Of a stretch of DNA of 64,000 bases, positions 1 to 12,036 are shown in pieces. Both the position numbers and the translations under genes were made by a program. This DNA is from Artemisia argyi (lineage: Eukaryota; Streptophyta; Magnoliopsida; Asterales; Asteraceae). Numbering within the stretch: position 1 is the stretch's first letter; each line of letters opens with the position of its first letter. The notes beneath the pieces were generated by a model, which had not been told where the DNA came from, made no database searches, and worked only from the letters and a program-made list of their open reading frames with translations. The DNA lies in NCBI GenBank assembly GCA_030686995.1, contig JARVZY010002409.1:1-64000 (forward strand). Reading direction: 5' to 3'.

Positions 1-537
1 GTGGTTACGGAGGGAGTTGGAGGCTAACGAGCTCCAGAAAGGTAATAAATATAACGATCTATCGATTGGGAAAAGAAAAGGTGTCGCCGGAAAATTGTTC
101 CGATGACCGGCCAGAAACTGCTGGTGTTTTTGGCCAGAAAGTTTGAAGATACCGGAGAGTGGGATAGAGAGAGAAAGGAAAGAAATGTGTGTGTGTGTGT
201 TATTAATATGATAAAAGTGAAAAAATAAATAATATTGGGGTTTATATATGAAAAAGTCTAAGGTAAGTTTGGAATAAATGAAAGTGTAGGGTGTGTAATG
301 AAAATACAATGAGGGGCCAAATCTGCCAACGTAGCTAAATTTCTCGCAAAAATGCTTCGGGGCCCAAACAACATAGCAAACGGACTCGAAAAGATACGAA
401 ATTTGCGCCATTGTTAACGAAATCATTTTTTCCATCAAATCAAGCATAAACTTCGTGGAGTGACGGTGTGGCGGCGGCAGTGGAGTGGCTAACGGCAACA
501 AAAGAATTCCGCAGTAACGCGCGGGTTGCAAAACTAG
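1..537 (+). mobile_element. Possible Helitron 3' end, 5' part outside window
   Basis: The sequence closes with a short GC-rich hairpin (CCGC and GCGG arms around 510-523), then a TTGCAAAA spacer, then CTAG at 534-537 followed by T. That is the layout of a plant Helitron 3' terminus on the plus strand. The stem is only 4-5 bp and the 5' TC end would lie before base 1, so the call is tentative. A short GT repeat sits near 187-200. I see no coding frame in this stretch. Confidence 0.35.
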
Positions 538-1130
538 TATTATACTAAGCCTAGGAAAAATATAAAAAGTTATAATAAGCCCACTAATAAGCTGAATTGA
601 GCAAATAAGCAGTTTAAATAAGCACTTCAAATAAGCTAATAAGCACTAGAATGCACCAAAAGCTCAGGTATAGTGTAATAGACCTAAACAAACTTAATTC
701 AACTAAAAAAAACTCAAATAAGCCCAGGCCGTAAGCCAGATAAGCAATAAGCAGTTTTCATAAAAGAAGCCTAAGAGGGCTTATTGAAGCAATCTAAAAG
801 CTATCATATATGTAGCCGAATAAGAGTGGGAAATTTGATGAAAGGTGCATATTGTAAGAAGAATGCGTAAATGTAGCCGAAATAAAAATGGGAAATTTGA
901 TAAAAGGTGCTCCATTATACAAATTTTTTCACCCATTGACTTATAAGAGCATTTAATGAGTTGAATCAATTTCAAAAATAAACTAACAAAGTGTTGGTTT
1001 TTCACAAAATAAACACTTTCTTTTTTCTTTTCTTTCTTTTTTTGCTTTTCAAATTTAGTCTTATGACTGTTAGTTGTGCGACTCCATCATATTTTGGCAA
1101 ATGTACAGTGGGTGAGTAGATGTTTTTTTG
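538..1130. other. Intergenic DNA, no gene seen
   Basis: This is AT-rich DNA in which the word AATAAGC recurs many times between about 550 and 790. The same word is dense at 9240-9600 and 43960-44230, where it also lies in repeat-derived DNA, so this is probably an old repeat remnant. There is no supported coding frame, RNA gene or element end. Confidence 0.4.
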
Positions 1131-1310
1131 TAGGGGTGAGCAGAAAAACAAATAAAACTGAAACAAAACCGAAAACTGAGAAAAACCGAACCGAAATAAC
1201 CGACCGGATCTGAAAACCCGATAGTTCGGTTTTACTTTTTTCAAAAACCAAAAAATCCGGTTCAGTTTCGGTTTTTGTGCAAAACTGAACCGTAAAAAGA
1301 GGTATGCAAG
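1131..1310. mobile_element. Possible hAT-type end with GGTTCGG-rich body
   Basis: Bases 1131-1142 read TAGGGGTGAGCA. This is identical to the terminal inverted repeat of the well-bounded hAT-type element that ends at 47380. The following 170 bases are built of alternating AAACCGAAC and GTTCGGTTTT words, as is common in small plant hAT derivatives. I could not find a matching right end or an 8-bp target duplication, so this is either one surviving end or a coincidence. Confidence 0.28.
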
Positions 1311-1315
1311 CAGAT

Positions 1316-1407
1316 ATAAGGTCCGCATGGCACAATAGAACTAAGTCATCCGTAAAGCATAAATGAGTAAGTTTGGTTTTACTACATCCCCAATGATAAG
1401 CAAATCT
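1316..1407 (-). pseudogene. LINE reverse transcriptase fragment
   Basis: Read on the minus strand, about 30 codons encode a segment with KTKLTHLCFTDDLVLL. This matches the catalytic FADD block of plant L1-type LINE reverse transcriptases: a conserved KLTHL lead-in, then F-x-D-D-L. Here the usual FADD reads FTDD. The frame is open both ways for some distance, but I recognise no further RT blocks, endonuclease or poly(A) tail. It is a short dead remnant. Confidence 0.55.
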
Positions 1408-3556
1408 ATTATCTATTCTAATTTGTCTCTTATATAAATAGAAAAAGAAGCTGAAGTAAGACATACCATAACCCAAAGGATCATTGAGAGGTGAGATTGT
1501 GATAGCAAATTTTCCTATAAATACACTCATTGTGTTTGAGTCTTTATTCTTCCATACAATATTCTCTTTATACATTGGCCAAATAATAACACTTAAGTTG
1601 ATCTCTATACAAACTTTCATAAATGTTCCTTTAGATCGTTGTTTGGATCTATCATGGTCTCAAACTAGGCCTTTTTCACTTTACGCCAGTTAGATTTGCA
1701 TCCAACTTGACACCTCAAAGTTTTCAGCACTTTATGCCATGAAGCCTCAAACTATTTACTCTAATAACTTCACTTTCTGCCATGAAGCCTCAAACTGTTT
1801 ACTCTAATAACTTTTCACATGGTGAAGAGGACACAACCATTGTTTAATATGCCTCCATCCATCCTCTCTTATCCCATGAAGAAAAATAGGGTTTATTACA
1901 AAGGTCCAAACATGCGCCCACGATTACTGATTTGGTTTGAGGATATTAAGGTATGTCTAGTTGGTGAAGATACCTCATCTTTCTAGGAATTTTTTCATAA
2001 AAACTGAAAACCGTTTAGTAAAAAAAAATTAAAAATTTTCTTAAAGAACGAAAATCATATTTTTTAAAATTTAACTAGAATTTTGAAAAAACGCTTTCGT
2101 CTTTCTTATATATTTCCTTTCATTTTTTACGCCCCTTGCACTTTTCAATTTCCCAAAAGATATCATCTAAACACGCTTTTTTTATAGCACTTTTTTAGAG
2201 ATAAAAACGCTTCCCTTTTTCCGAATAGATCAAAATAGAAAACTAAAGAAGTTTTTCTACAACTAGACACACCCTTAAGGTTTTGTTCCCCATCTGCATT
2301 TTTAGAAACGAATAATATTATGAAAAGAAGGTTTGAAAAGGATTATGCCTTCAAACTTATGCATAACGGCTATGGAAAGTTTTATTCTACCGTCTTTCCC
2401 ATTTACGTTACTTGTATAATGTGTATCTCAAAAGATGTTGATCCAAGGATTTTCAAGTCCTCTTTTGATTGAATGATTAGCCACGAATTTGGTGTAGTTT
2501 CCATCAATCGAGTGTATGAATCTAGTTTAAGTCATTTTTGGATTCAATGTGTGGCTAAAATTTTGATATAGTTTATTTTGATTTGATGTATCTTTAGTGA
2601 ATTTATTTTTATTTTTTATGCTTTTATTTGAACAACAAAATTAATTAACAAAATCTTGTTCTCATCAAAGCTACTTTTTGTTTTGTTTCGTGTACTTATG
2701 CGTTTTTTGTTTAACATGACTTATATTTAACATCGTTTCGATATCCAGCAAACCTTTTACCATTTCATTTTAGTCATGGCGTTTCATTATCTCCATGCCA
2801 ATATATAACGAACAAGCCATCATTCTCACTTTTAAATATTATAATCATCATCCAAATCTTTAAAATTTAAGCATGGTGTCGTCCTCTTCTTCCAACAGAA
2901 ACAAACGTCTAAGAATTCCATCCCCACTACCATAGCCATCAATGGTGTCCTCAACTTTAACACGAAACATCTTCCTACATTAAAGTGTCTCAAAAGAAAT
3001 TTTGGAGAAACGCAATATAACTTCTTAATCAAGTAGTTAGAATTAGAAAACAAAAAAGATGAAGCTGCTATGCATGAGTTGGTCAAACGAATATACAATC
3101 GGAATAAGGAAATCAAAATGTAGGAGGAGAAAATAAAGGAACATACAAAGAGGATTTATGTTCCTTAATCTAACGACTTTCATCTTATGTAATTATGTTG
3201 TAACGGAATTTCTTTTGTGTTTTAAATATTACTTTATCGTCTCTAGAGTCTATTTCCAAGATGTCAAGCTTTATCGTCTCTCTCGTTGCATGAGCTATTT
3301 TATTTTTATTGTTCATAACAGGTATTGCAATTACTTATAAAAGGTCAACCAAACTTTCATGATTTTTCATTAATACCTACGTGCTTACAATCGAACATTG
3401 GAAAACAAAAAGTAAGCTAAAAAAATATAAATGTGAAGAAAAAAAAGGCCAAGAAAAATGTTTTGATAACATCGTAGAGAGTGATGAAGGCCTCGCGCCT
3501 AGAAGCAAATTTTTTGTTAAACTATAACCTAAAATTAGAAAAACAGTCATGGGTAG
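1408..3556. other. Intergenic DNA, no confident gene
   Basis: AT-rich sequence. At 2870-3118 the plus strand has a short Ser/Asn/Arg-rich open stretch (ATG at 2873) that stops after about 17 codons and continues with further broken frames. It may be a decayed gene piece, but I do not recognise it. Nothing else supports coding. The stretch ends at the target duplication GGTAG (3552-3556) of the next element. Confidence 0.4.
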
Positions 3557-4785
3557 TGTTGATATAAATAATGTTTAAAAAGGTTATTAATATCTCTCAA
3601 TAAACCTATATTTTGATAATCACAAAACTCAAATCAAATTAAGTCAAGATTAAGACGTAAACAAGTATTTGGTAACAAATATTTACCTCTACATCTAATA
3701 TCACTTAAGGTATGCATAAACTAAGCATCTTATGCATTACATGATCAAAGGAAATTTTGTCTTAAGACATAACATCTTATAAAATGATATAAACTTTTTA
3801 TATATATTTTTAAATCATTTTTGGTAATGCTATATTAAACCACAAAGATATGATTTCAAATTTCCAACCAAAAAGGGCAAATTTTATCCAGAAAAACTTT
3901 TTCCAACGTTCAGGAGGGCGGCCCCCTTAATTTTACTAGGCGGCCCCCTTAATGATTAAGGGGACCGGCCCCTAATTAAGGGGACCGGCACGCTCCAGAA
4001 CAGTAAAATCTGGCCCTATAAATATTGGATCATTTCACACATTTTTCTCACCTTTTTGCACTATAAACTTTCTGATCCAACCTCTATTTCTAGATCTAAA
4101 ATCCTTTGATCATATAATTCATAAGTCTTTGTTTCCAAGTGATCCAAAGCTCCATCCATTCAAGTGCAAGAAGAAGAACACTCCTCTACATCCATCTAAT
4201 TGTAGTAGTGTTGTGAATAGCTAGTTTCATATTGTAGTTGTGGTAGATATTTGTAAAAGTGTTGTGTAAATTTGTTGATTGTAGAAACTAGGTGTATTGT
4301 AAAGTAGTTTAGTAGTTGTGAATTAGTTGTGCATAGAAGAAGGTGTGAAGTTGTGAAGGTGTGAAGAAGGTGTGAAGCCTTGAAGAAGTCGTGAGATTGG
4401 TTCTAGCTACGATTAGAACTCGACATTTAGCTTAGTGTCGTTAACTCGTGTAAGCCAAGGTGTGTAAGGTTTCTCCACCATAAGGAGTTTGTTGACATAG
4501 TGAAGAAAACTCTCGAGTGTGGTACTCGGGGAGTGGAGTAGGGCAAGGAAGGTGTCCTTATAGCCGAACCACTATAAATTCGCGTGATGTGGTTTGATCT
4601 TTCTAACTCTATCTTTTCTCCATTACATTTCAATACTTTCATTACTTGATTAGAATTGCTTATATTGGTTGTCATTTGAATTCACTTGAGATCGAATCGA
4701 AAGTTTTTAATAACCTACAAAATATTTTGGTTATAAACTTTTAAAAGAACGTAAAACTATTCAACCCCCCTTCTAGTTTTCCACA
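3557..4785 (+). repeat. Left (5') LTR of the copia element
   Basis: This LTR is 1229 bases long and begins TGTTG and ends CCACA. It holds a GC-rich palindromic module at 3915-3990. A TATA box, TATAAATA, follows at 4017-4024, which suggests transcription starts shortly after about 4045. A short GTGTGAAGAAG-type minisatellite lies at 4338-4392. It pairs with the copy at 15039-16312. Confidence 0.92.
3915..4024 (+). promoter_or_regulatory. LTR promoter: palindromic module plus TATA box
   Basis: Two GGCGGCCCCCTTAAT words are followed by two ATTAAGGGGACCGG words, so CCCCTTAAT and ATTAAGGGG can pair around a single base. TATAAATA follows about 27 bases downstream. The strong GC contrast with the surrounding AT-rich DNA, and the recurrence of the module at 7663-7736 and 13663-13736, make a regulatory role likely, but this is inference. 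Confidence 0.6.
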
Positions 4786-4787
4786 AT

Positions 4788-4800
4788 TGGTATCAGGAGC
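4788..4800 (+). other. Primer binding site (tRNA-Met)
   Basis: TGGTATCAGGAGC lies 2 bases inside the left LTR. It matches the usual plant PBS complementary to the 3' end of initiator methionine tRNA (TGGTATCAGAGC), with one extra G. It marks the start of minus-strand DNA synthesis for this element. Confidence 0.85.
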
Positions 4801-4853
4801 CACGTCTAGCAAGATCTTTAAAATATATTGTATTTTAAAACTTGTAACGATCT

Positions 4854-6706
4854 ATGGAATCTGAAAAATATTTAGAAGGGCAATCTATGCAAAGACCACC
4901 ACTATTTGAAAGTGATGATTTTTATATTGGAAAAATCGATTCGAAACTTATGTGAAGTCAAAAGATCTAGATCTTTTGCATGTTATTACTAATGGTGATT
5001 TTTTACCTATTCAAAATAACCCTGAAACTAAGAAAGATGAAATCATACCTTTTGAAAAATAAAATGATTATTTAAAAAGAAAACTTGCTAAAAATAATGA
5101 AGCAAAAATGGTTATTTATAATGCGCTACTACGTAAAGAGTACGAAAGGATCTTTATGTGTGAAACCGCAAAAGAAATTTGGAACTCTTTACTAATAACT
5201 CACCAAGGTAATAGTCAAGTCAAAGATAATAAGATAGATCTACTTGTTCAACAATATGAGCAATTCACGATTCCGGAAGAGGAATCAATTGATAATGCTT
5301 TTGCTAGATTTAACACTATCATCACAAGTTTAAAAGCACTTGATGAGAATTTTTCTAGTAAGAATTTTGTTAGGAAGTTTCTTAGGGCTCTTCATCCAAA
5401 ATGGCGAGCTAAAGTGACGGCTATTGAAGAATCGAAGAATTTGTCAACATTGCAACTTGATGAATTAATTGGAAATCTAAAAGTTTACGAAGTCATCATT
5501 AAGAAGGACTCCGAAATGGTCAAAGAAAAACGAGAGCAAAGCAAGTCAATCGCCTTGAAAGCTAGAAAGGAATCTAGTATCGAAGATAGCTCATCTTCCG
5601 AAAGTGATGACGAAGAATACGCCATGGCCGTAAGAGATTTCAAGAAATTCTTCAAAAGGCGAGGAAGATCCGTAAGACAACCGCATGATGAAAAGAAAAC
5701 ATTTCAAAAGAGTAAAGATGACAAGAACAACAAGATTGAAAGAAAGTGTTTCAAGTGTGGTGATCCAAATCACCTCATCGAAAAATGTCCAATGATGACA
5801 AGAGATCAAAATCAAAGAGCTTTTGTTGGATGTGCTTGGAGTGATAGTGATGAAGATGAGAAAGAAACGACAAAAGAAGAAAAGTGTCTTATGGCGAATA
5901 CATCAAATGAGGTACGTTCCGAAACCGAATATTTTAGTGATGAAAGTTTATCATTAGATGAAAAAGATCTAGATAATGAATATAATAGGCTATGCAAATT
6001 AGGACAACTAGTAATGGCTAAAAACAAATCACTAAAATACATAAACAATCAATTGGAAAATTAAGTACTTGAACTAAAAATTAAAATACATCAACTTGAA
6101 AAAGGTAAAGAAATTTTTGAAGAATGCAAATCATGTCAAGTGCTTAAAGATGAAAACGAAATACTTAGGGAAGAAATTCGCAAACTTAATAAATTTGAAA
6201 ATAGTAGTCACTCACTTAATAAAATAATAAGTGTTCAAAGAACATCCGGAGACAAAACCGGTTTAGGATTTAACTCAAATGAAGCTTCAACAAGTGAGAT
6301 TAAAAATGTCAAATTTGAAAATGAGCCTAACGAACAAAAACCTCTAAAATCTAATCCTAAGTATATACTTGTAAATGATAGAAAAATATCTCTTGCCAAC
6401 AATGAAGTAAAAGCTTTTTATAAACCGTCTTTAAAAAACGAGGTAGGATCTTCTAAATCTAAGACAAGATCTAAAACACCACCACCTAGAAAATCAAATA
6501 ATTCTAAACCTAGGTCTAAAACACCTCAACCAAGAAGAAACCAAAATAGGCAAAACTATAATAACAATAGTAATCAAATGTGGAACTACCAACAAAGCTA
6601 CAATCCTTAGGGTATACTACCACCTTTCATGCATCCTAGTCAAATGTTAAACATGTTTGGACCAAACAACTTTGGACCAAAGAGACAATGGGGATCGAAT
6701 GGCTAG
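4854..6706 (+). pseudogene. Broken copia gag (UBN2-type with zinc knuckle)
   Basis: Gag would form the capsid-like particle. Translation from ATG 4854 is shifted by one base near 4915-4924, after the conserved PPLFESDDF block, and the rest lies in the frame of 5108. In that frame there are stops at 5060 (TAA), 6062 (TAA) and 6608 (TAG), with the final stop at 6704-6706. The longest open piece (5108-6064) holds the UBN2/copia-gag helical region, with motifs such as AKEIWNSLL and [17 protein letters not shown] zinc knuckle, [14 protein letters not shown], follows near 5746-5787, then an acidic region. A coiled-coil-like stretch and a basic RSKTPPPR-type tail lie after 6065. No protease or integrase follows. 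The family call is strong and the gene is clearly non-functional as it stands. Confidence 0.88.
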
Positions 6707-6961
6707 ATGAACATTCCTTGAGGCAATCTTGAAGTTTCTCTCAACATAGACTTTTTTCAAAGTCTATATGTCATCTTGATGATTTTGAAGATTTTTTGAA
6801 GACCACCGGGTACGCCATTCTTTCATAACTCATTGCCATGCTTAGATAAATATGCTTTAGTTAATTACATTGTGTGCATAGATATAGCTTTCCTTTTTCT
6901 CTCTACTTGTTCGATCATATATATACTTAATTACATATATATACTCTTATACTTAATATAT

Positions 6962-6964
<3 letters not shown>

Positions 6965-7053
<89 letters not shown>

Positions 7054-7059
7054 TATATA
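6965..7059. repeat. (TA)n microsatellite
   Basis: About 90 bases of almost uninterrupted TA dinucleotides inside the copia element, with one CA interruption near 7047. Confidence 0.95.
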
Positions 7060-7358
7060 ATTGCTTGCACATAACCTAGATACGTCATTAGTTGACTTTC
7101 TAGAACTCCAAAAAATTGTTCTTAATCGAACCCTTTCCTTCCCCTCCCCCCCCCCCCCCCCTCGCGTTATTCTATTAAGTCCTCTTTTAGGAGACTCATG
7201 ATAATGAAGGGATATGAGTCAAGTGGACTTTTATCATGCAAGAACACCTTCGCACGTGAACACTATGGATGAAACAAACTCCTCGCGCCGACTATATCCT
7301 ATCTCCGCTACTATCTTTTAAACCTCACCCATCAACCCATCTTTCACTCACATTTATA

Positions 7359-7360
<2 letters not shown>

Positions 7361-7415
<55 letters not shown>
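7361..7415. repeat. (AT)n microsatellite
   Basis: About 55 bases of pure AT dinucleotide repeat inside the copia element. It tails off into short TACATATA variants. Confidence 0.95.
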
Positions 7416-7420
<5 letters not shown>

Positions 7421-7662
7421 TACACACTTATTCACAAATTCCCGAACACACCTCAAACCCTTCATCAACTTAACACTTTGATTATTTTATCCAAAATTAT
7501 CAAAGGTACATTTTAATTATCGAAACGGTAATTAAAAATTGTTAAGATTTTATCATCGTGCAAATAAACGTTTACGTATTTTTGATATATTATAAACTAA
7601 TTATATACATATAAATATTTTTGTTCCAGAAATTAATTCCACGAAATTTTGAAAATTTCAAA

Positions 7663-7736
7663 GGCGGCCCCCTTAATGATTAAGGGGACCGGCTTGTTAT
7701 CGAGGGCGGTCCCCTTAATGTTTAAGGGGACCGGCC
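7663..7736 (+). promoter_or_regulatory. Internal palindromic module, copy 1
   Basis: GGCGGCCCCCTTAATGATTAAGG-type sequence followed by a second pair. In that pair CGGTCCCCTTAA and TTAAGGGGACCG form a perfect 12-bp stem around TGT (about 7706-7732). The arrangement and words match the LTR module at 3915-3990, yet it lies mid-element, 89 bases before the ATG at 7825. It ends GACCGGCCATCTG, as does the copy at 13663-13736. Confidence 0.55.
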
Positions 7737-7824
7737 ATCTGACATTTCCAAATACGTTTTTCACCTTATTTCCATTCCCAAACACCCCATTTGCTCATTC
7801 ATCTCTTCCCCATTGCTGCTGAGT

Positions 7825-7927
7825 ATGAACCAAAACACCCAAAAACATCAAAATCCTCCACCATATCACCAATCCGGGGTTGTTTCGCAAAGGGCAAACA
7901 TCAACCAAACATATAACAACATCCTTT
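7825..7927 (+). CDS. Possible small first exon of env-like gene
   Basis: An ATG at 7825 opens 34 codons rich in Gln, Asn and Pro. They run into a consensus donor, GTAAGT, at 7928. The next clear acceptor that leads into coding sequence is TTGTTTAG at about 12023-12030, just before the env-like ORF. Joining these two sites directly does not keep frame (a stop arises within a few codons), so either another junction is used or this exon only supplies leader RNA. It follows the palindromic module at 7663-7736. Unrecognised as a protein. Confidence 0.35.
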
Positions 7928-10900
7928 GTAAGTTTTCCAACATGCATTTCATCACATTTCATTCGATTTGGTGTCTAATCAATAATTATGCATTTTATTA
8001 AAATTTATTTTAATTCGAATTTAAGTGTAATAGAAGCTAGAAATTGAACTACCAAATGCTCCCCATAGGATTAGGATGATGTATTGCAACTCAAATTTAG
8101 TTTAACATATCATTTTGTCAAAATCAATAATCGCCCATAAACCCTTGTTAAATTTTATTTTTCAAGAGGCACATTGTTGATATATGATTGGCCTCAAACA
8201 GTCAGATAATATTAACCAAGTTATGGTCAACAAGTCAGACAGCTTAGGCCAATACTCCGTGGAATTTAGTGTTTCTCCGGATCGTTAGATCCCAACGAGA
8301 TGTGAAATCTGAAATAAAACGACTTTGAGATCAGGTGAATTGAACAGGAAAAGGGGTTAAGTGATTGTACTACTGAAAAATAAGAGTGAATAGCTTTAAT
8401 AAGCTATATCAATCAATACGTGAAATCAGATACGTACAAGTGAAAAGGGACTGGAAAACGTGAACGTTTATTAATTAAACGTAAAGAAAAACAACTTTAA
8501 CTTATAGTAGGATTTTACAAGCCTTAGGGGCTTAAATGCAAATTAAATAAATTTAAAATATTTATTTTATAATTAAAAACTATTTAATTAATTATTTTTA
8601 TTTAATAACTATTATTAATTATTTAATAATTAACTAATAATTAGGAAAATGTAAAATAAGTCTAGAAAATTAAAATTAAAATTTCTAAAAATCTAAAATA
8701 TTATAAAACTTATTTTAAAACTAAAATTATATTTTTCACACTATTTATCTATTTATTATTAATTAAATATTATTTAATTATTATTTAACTAATTGTATTG
8801 ATTTAAATAATTTATAAATACTAAAAAGACTTAGATAATTATGAAAATTTTTATGTATCTAATTAACCATCATGGGAATCCTAAAAAATTATAAAAACTT
8901 TATTTTATGTATTTTTAATTTAATTTACTAATTATTATTCTATTATTTAATTATTTATCAATTAAACTAATTATATTATTAAAAAAATAGAAAACGAACA
9001 GTATAAATCCTAGAAAAATTTATAAAATTACTTTACCTTATATAAAAGCTATAAAAATTATAAAAACTATGTGGTACTTTATAAAATATAATTATGCTAT
9101 TTAATTCTTATTTATTATTTAATTATTAATTTAACTAATATTAATTCTAAATAACACTAGATGACAAAAGAAAAATATGGAAAAATTTATAAAACTACTT
9201 TAATATATAAGAGATTTAATAAAAATATAAAATAGCAGAAGTGCTTATAAATAAGCTAAAAAGAAAATTAAATAGATAATTTCTATTAAGTAGAAGCTAT
9301 CACTATACTTAAATTTGGTTTTTTCTTGTTTTTCTTTTATAAAACTAATAAAATACTTAAAATAAGAAACTTTAATAAATGAAAATAATTTATGAACATA
9401 AAATAAGCACTGAGAGTGCTTATTACCCAAAACAGTTGACTTTTTGTTGACTTAGTTAAGAAATAAGCTCAACTGAGCTTGTGTGGGGTCCACAAGGTAA
9501 ATTCTGGTTCCTATTAGTGATATGAACTGTATTGAGCAAGATTATATCAAATAAGCAGGTTCAATAAGCCATAAACAACAAATAAGCACTTTGCTTATTT
9601 CAATTCTGAAGCAGAATTGGGACAAGGTTCCAAGCTGATTTCAGATGGGGCCCAGTGGTCAGATGGTCAGACCAAGGGTCAAGGGTTCAAGCTTGGTAGG
9701 AGGGGGATTGGGAGAACCAAATTGTAAGGTGTGGGACCCACTGAGTGATCCACAAAACACCACCAAAGTTGGTTGGGTGGCTTAGGTCTGCTGAGACAGG
9801 GCAATCACCTTGCCCTGCAGCTCAGTTCAAGGGGCATTTTTGTCCACTTAGGAAATTCTTAAAATTATGAAATTTATGAAAATCAAAGGTTTAGCTGGTA
9901 GAGTTTACACAAAATAAGTTTCAGGCCTTAGATCAAAACACAAAATTCTATAAAATTCCTAGAACTTTTGTAAAAATCTAAGATGTGCTAATTTGACTTT
10001 TTCACTAAACTTGGAACTTTGAACTAAATGAATTTTGATCCTTATTTACTGATTTGTTATGAGATATTAGGCTATAATGATATGGAATTAGACTACAAAC
10101 ACACCTTATGCAAACAAATGGAGGTATTTGAATCAAAATACCCCAACAGTTAACTGTTGGGGGGTTTGGATTGTAATTTTGACTATTACTGAGATTATGA
10201 CCACAAGGATGAACAAAATAACTTTACTTGGACCTAAGGAACTCAGTTGAACCAACAAATGTCACAAACAACAACCAAGACACACCCAAACTGTATTAAC
10301 CAAACACCCCTTAAATAATATCTAGACTTGATTTTCAAAGCAATCTTTATATTCAGCCCTTAACACTGATTAAAGACTTTATATTACCTTATCCTAAGAT
10401 CAAATGAGCAGAAAGTAACAAGTATACAAGCATGAAATTAACAAATGACCAAAGTACTAATTTGACTGTGAAATTAAAATTTAAAGCAACTATTAATAAC
10501 AAAGAACAAGTTAATTATATTATGCTAAATTATGATCAACTAACACAAATTAAACCTAAAAGAACAAGATTAAACAACTAATAACTATAAAACAGTAATA
10601 TGCAAGAAATTGACAATAAAGCTTAAAAGTGTAATCCAGCTGAAAAACCAAAAACTAGAACCAAGAACCACCCTAGCAGCTTACCACTAAGCTTCTAACC
10701 CAAGGCCATCCAAAATTCACCCTGCTCCAGCTGTGTACACCATCTTCATTGTCATTTTTTATTTTTATCTATCTTGTATGATATTTTTTTGTGATTTTTG
10801 ATTTATGATCCTAGACTGAGTTTTAAATTTTCTAAAAGCTTTAAGAAGCTTTCTGGGAGCTTATATGATCTAAATTAGTCCTTAACTTCAACTACAACAA

Positions 10901-12030
10901 CATGAAAGTAAACTTGAGAATTTGAGCTTGAAATTGCAATGACTTGAATTCGTACTAAAACTTGGAAATTTATTATTGAAAAAGATTCACAATACACTGA
11001 GAAAGATAACTAAAGTACTTGAAAGCTGAAACATAAGCTGGAAATTTAAATTGACTAGGTACGAGCTAAGGAAAAATAAATTACACTAGATAGATATTAC
11101 ATTGTCTCTATTCTTCATATTTATTGACTCTAAAGCTTCCTTGTCGACCTCTGAATCTTTCCCACTTCATCTTAGCCCTTGAATTCATCAAATTCATCAT
11201 AAACGTACAAGTGGCATTTTTGGCGCCAAAAATGCTTTTGAGCTGTAAGAGTGGTTTGAGGGCAATTAAAGAATTGTGGAATCATGTGGAGGTGGAGGGG
11301 AAAAATTGGGATAGCAGGAGTGGACTATGGGTGTGTTTTGGTCAATAAACAGGCTGTAAGCCATGGAGGTTGAGTGTGGAGGGTGGGGAAGCATTAAATG
11401 CTACTGTGGGGTGAAATGATGATGTTGGGAGTGAGGTGGAGGTGTACAGGTGGTGTGGTGAGGTGGTGATACCACCCTGGTTTTGGAGAAGAAGGGTGAG
11501 GGAGAGAGGGTGATACAGTGGTGGTGGTATTGGGGAAGAAAGGGTCAAAGGGGGGTCAACGCCCCGTTTTATTAAAAAGGGTGTGTGGGCTGGTTTCATT
11601 TTGGGTTATGATATCATAACGCCCCGTTTTTTCGTAAGAGTTTGACAACTTATGAATCCATAACACAATCCAGGGATAATTTTAAGCTCGAAAATGATAT
11701 TTTTAAAAAAATAAAATTCGCATTTTAATCTTTTAAACAAGCTTATGTTGTGTCAAACTCTTACGAAATGGAAGATATATAATCTAATATATATCTAGCC
11801 TTATTTCGAAATGAATTATGATATCATACTCTTTGATATTATATATTCTAAACGAGCTTAAAATCAAAATAAAAGGAACATTATGAAACTACTTCATTGA
11901 ATATTTTTTTTTGTGTGTCGAAGTAGAATTTCGTTCCACATATGTTGCATATAATTATATATACATATATATAACATATGCATGATAGTTGTTTTTATAT
12001 TAATTCTATTTTTGTTGTTATATTGTTTAG
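7928..12030. other. Non-coding interior or long intron of copia element
   Basis: About 4.1 kb, very AT-rich between 8520 and 9430, with no supported coding frame. The part from about 8174 to 11600 looks like nested retrotransposon-derived DNA (repeated AATAAGC words, G-rich stretch 11280-11560), but I could not fix its ends. An inverted repeat with 17-bp perfect arms (11631-11647 and 11751-11767) and a 16-bp palindrome at 11605-11620 lie near the right side. The stretch ends in a good splice acceptor. Confidence 0.4.
11605..11829. repeat. Palindrome, inverted repeat and 13-bp direct repeat
   Basis: GTTATGATATCATAAC (11605-11620) is a perfect 16-bp palindrome. Inverted arms TTCGTAAGAGTTTGACA (11631-11647) and TGTCAAACTCTTACGAA (11751-11767) match over 17 bases. 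TTATGATATCATA occurs at 11606-11618 and again at 11817-11829. The direct repeat around an inverted repeat hints at a small insertion, but the termini are unclear. Confidence 0.5.
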
Positions 12031-12036
12031 GTGAAA

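Larger units (their letters stand above)
6707..7662. other. Non-coding interior where pol would be expected
   Basis: The gap after gag has no pol frame. It contains a long (TA)n tract at about 6965-7059, a run of C at about 7146-7161 and a second (AT)n tract at about 7361-7415. Open frames through the AT tracts encode only Tyr-Ile repeats and are not genes. Confidence 0.7.

Noticed and set aside
1002..1328. A 108-codon minus-strand frame rich in Phe and Lys
   Set aside because: It runs through GGTTCGGTTTT repeats and has no protein-like pattern.
4427..4675. An 82-codon minus frame, repeated at 15955-16203
   Set aside because: It lies antisense within both LTRs and is repeated only because the LTRs are copies.
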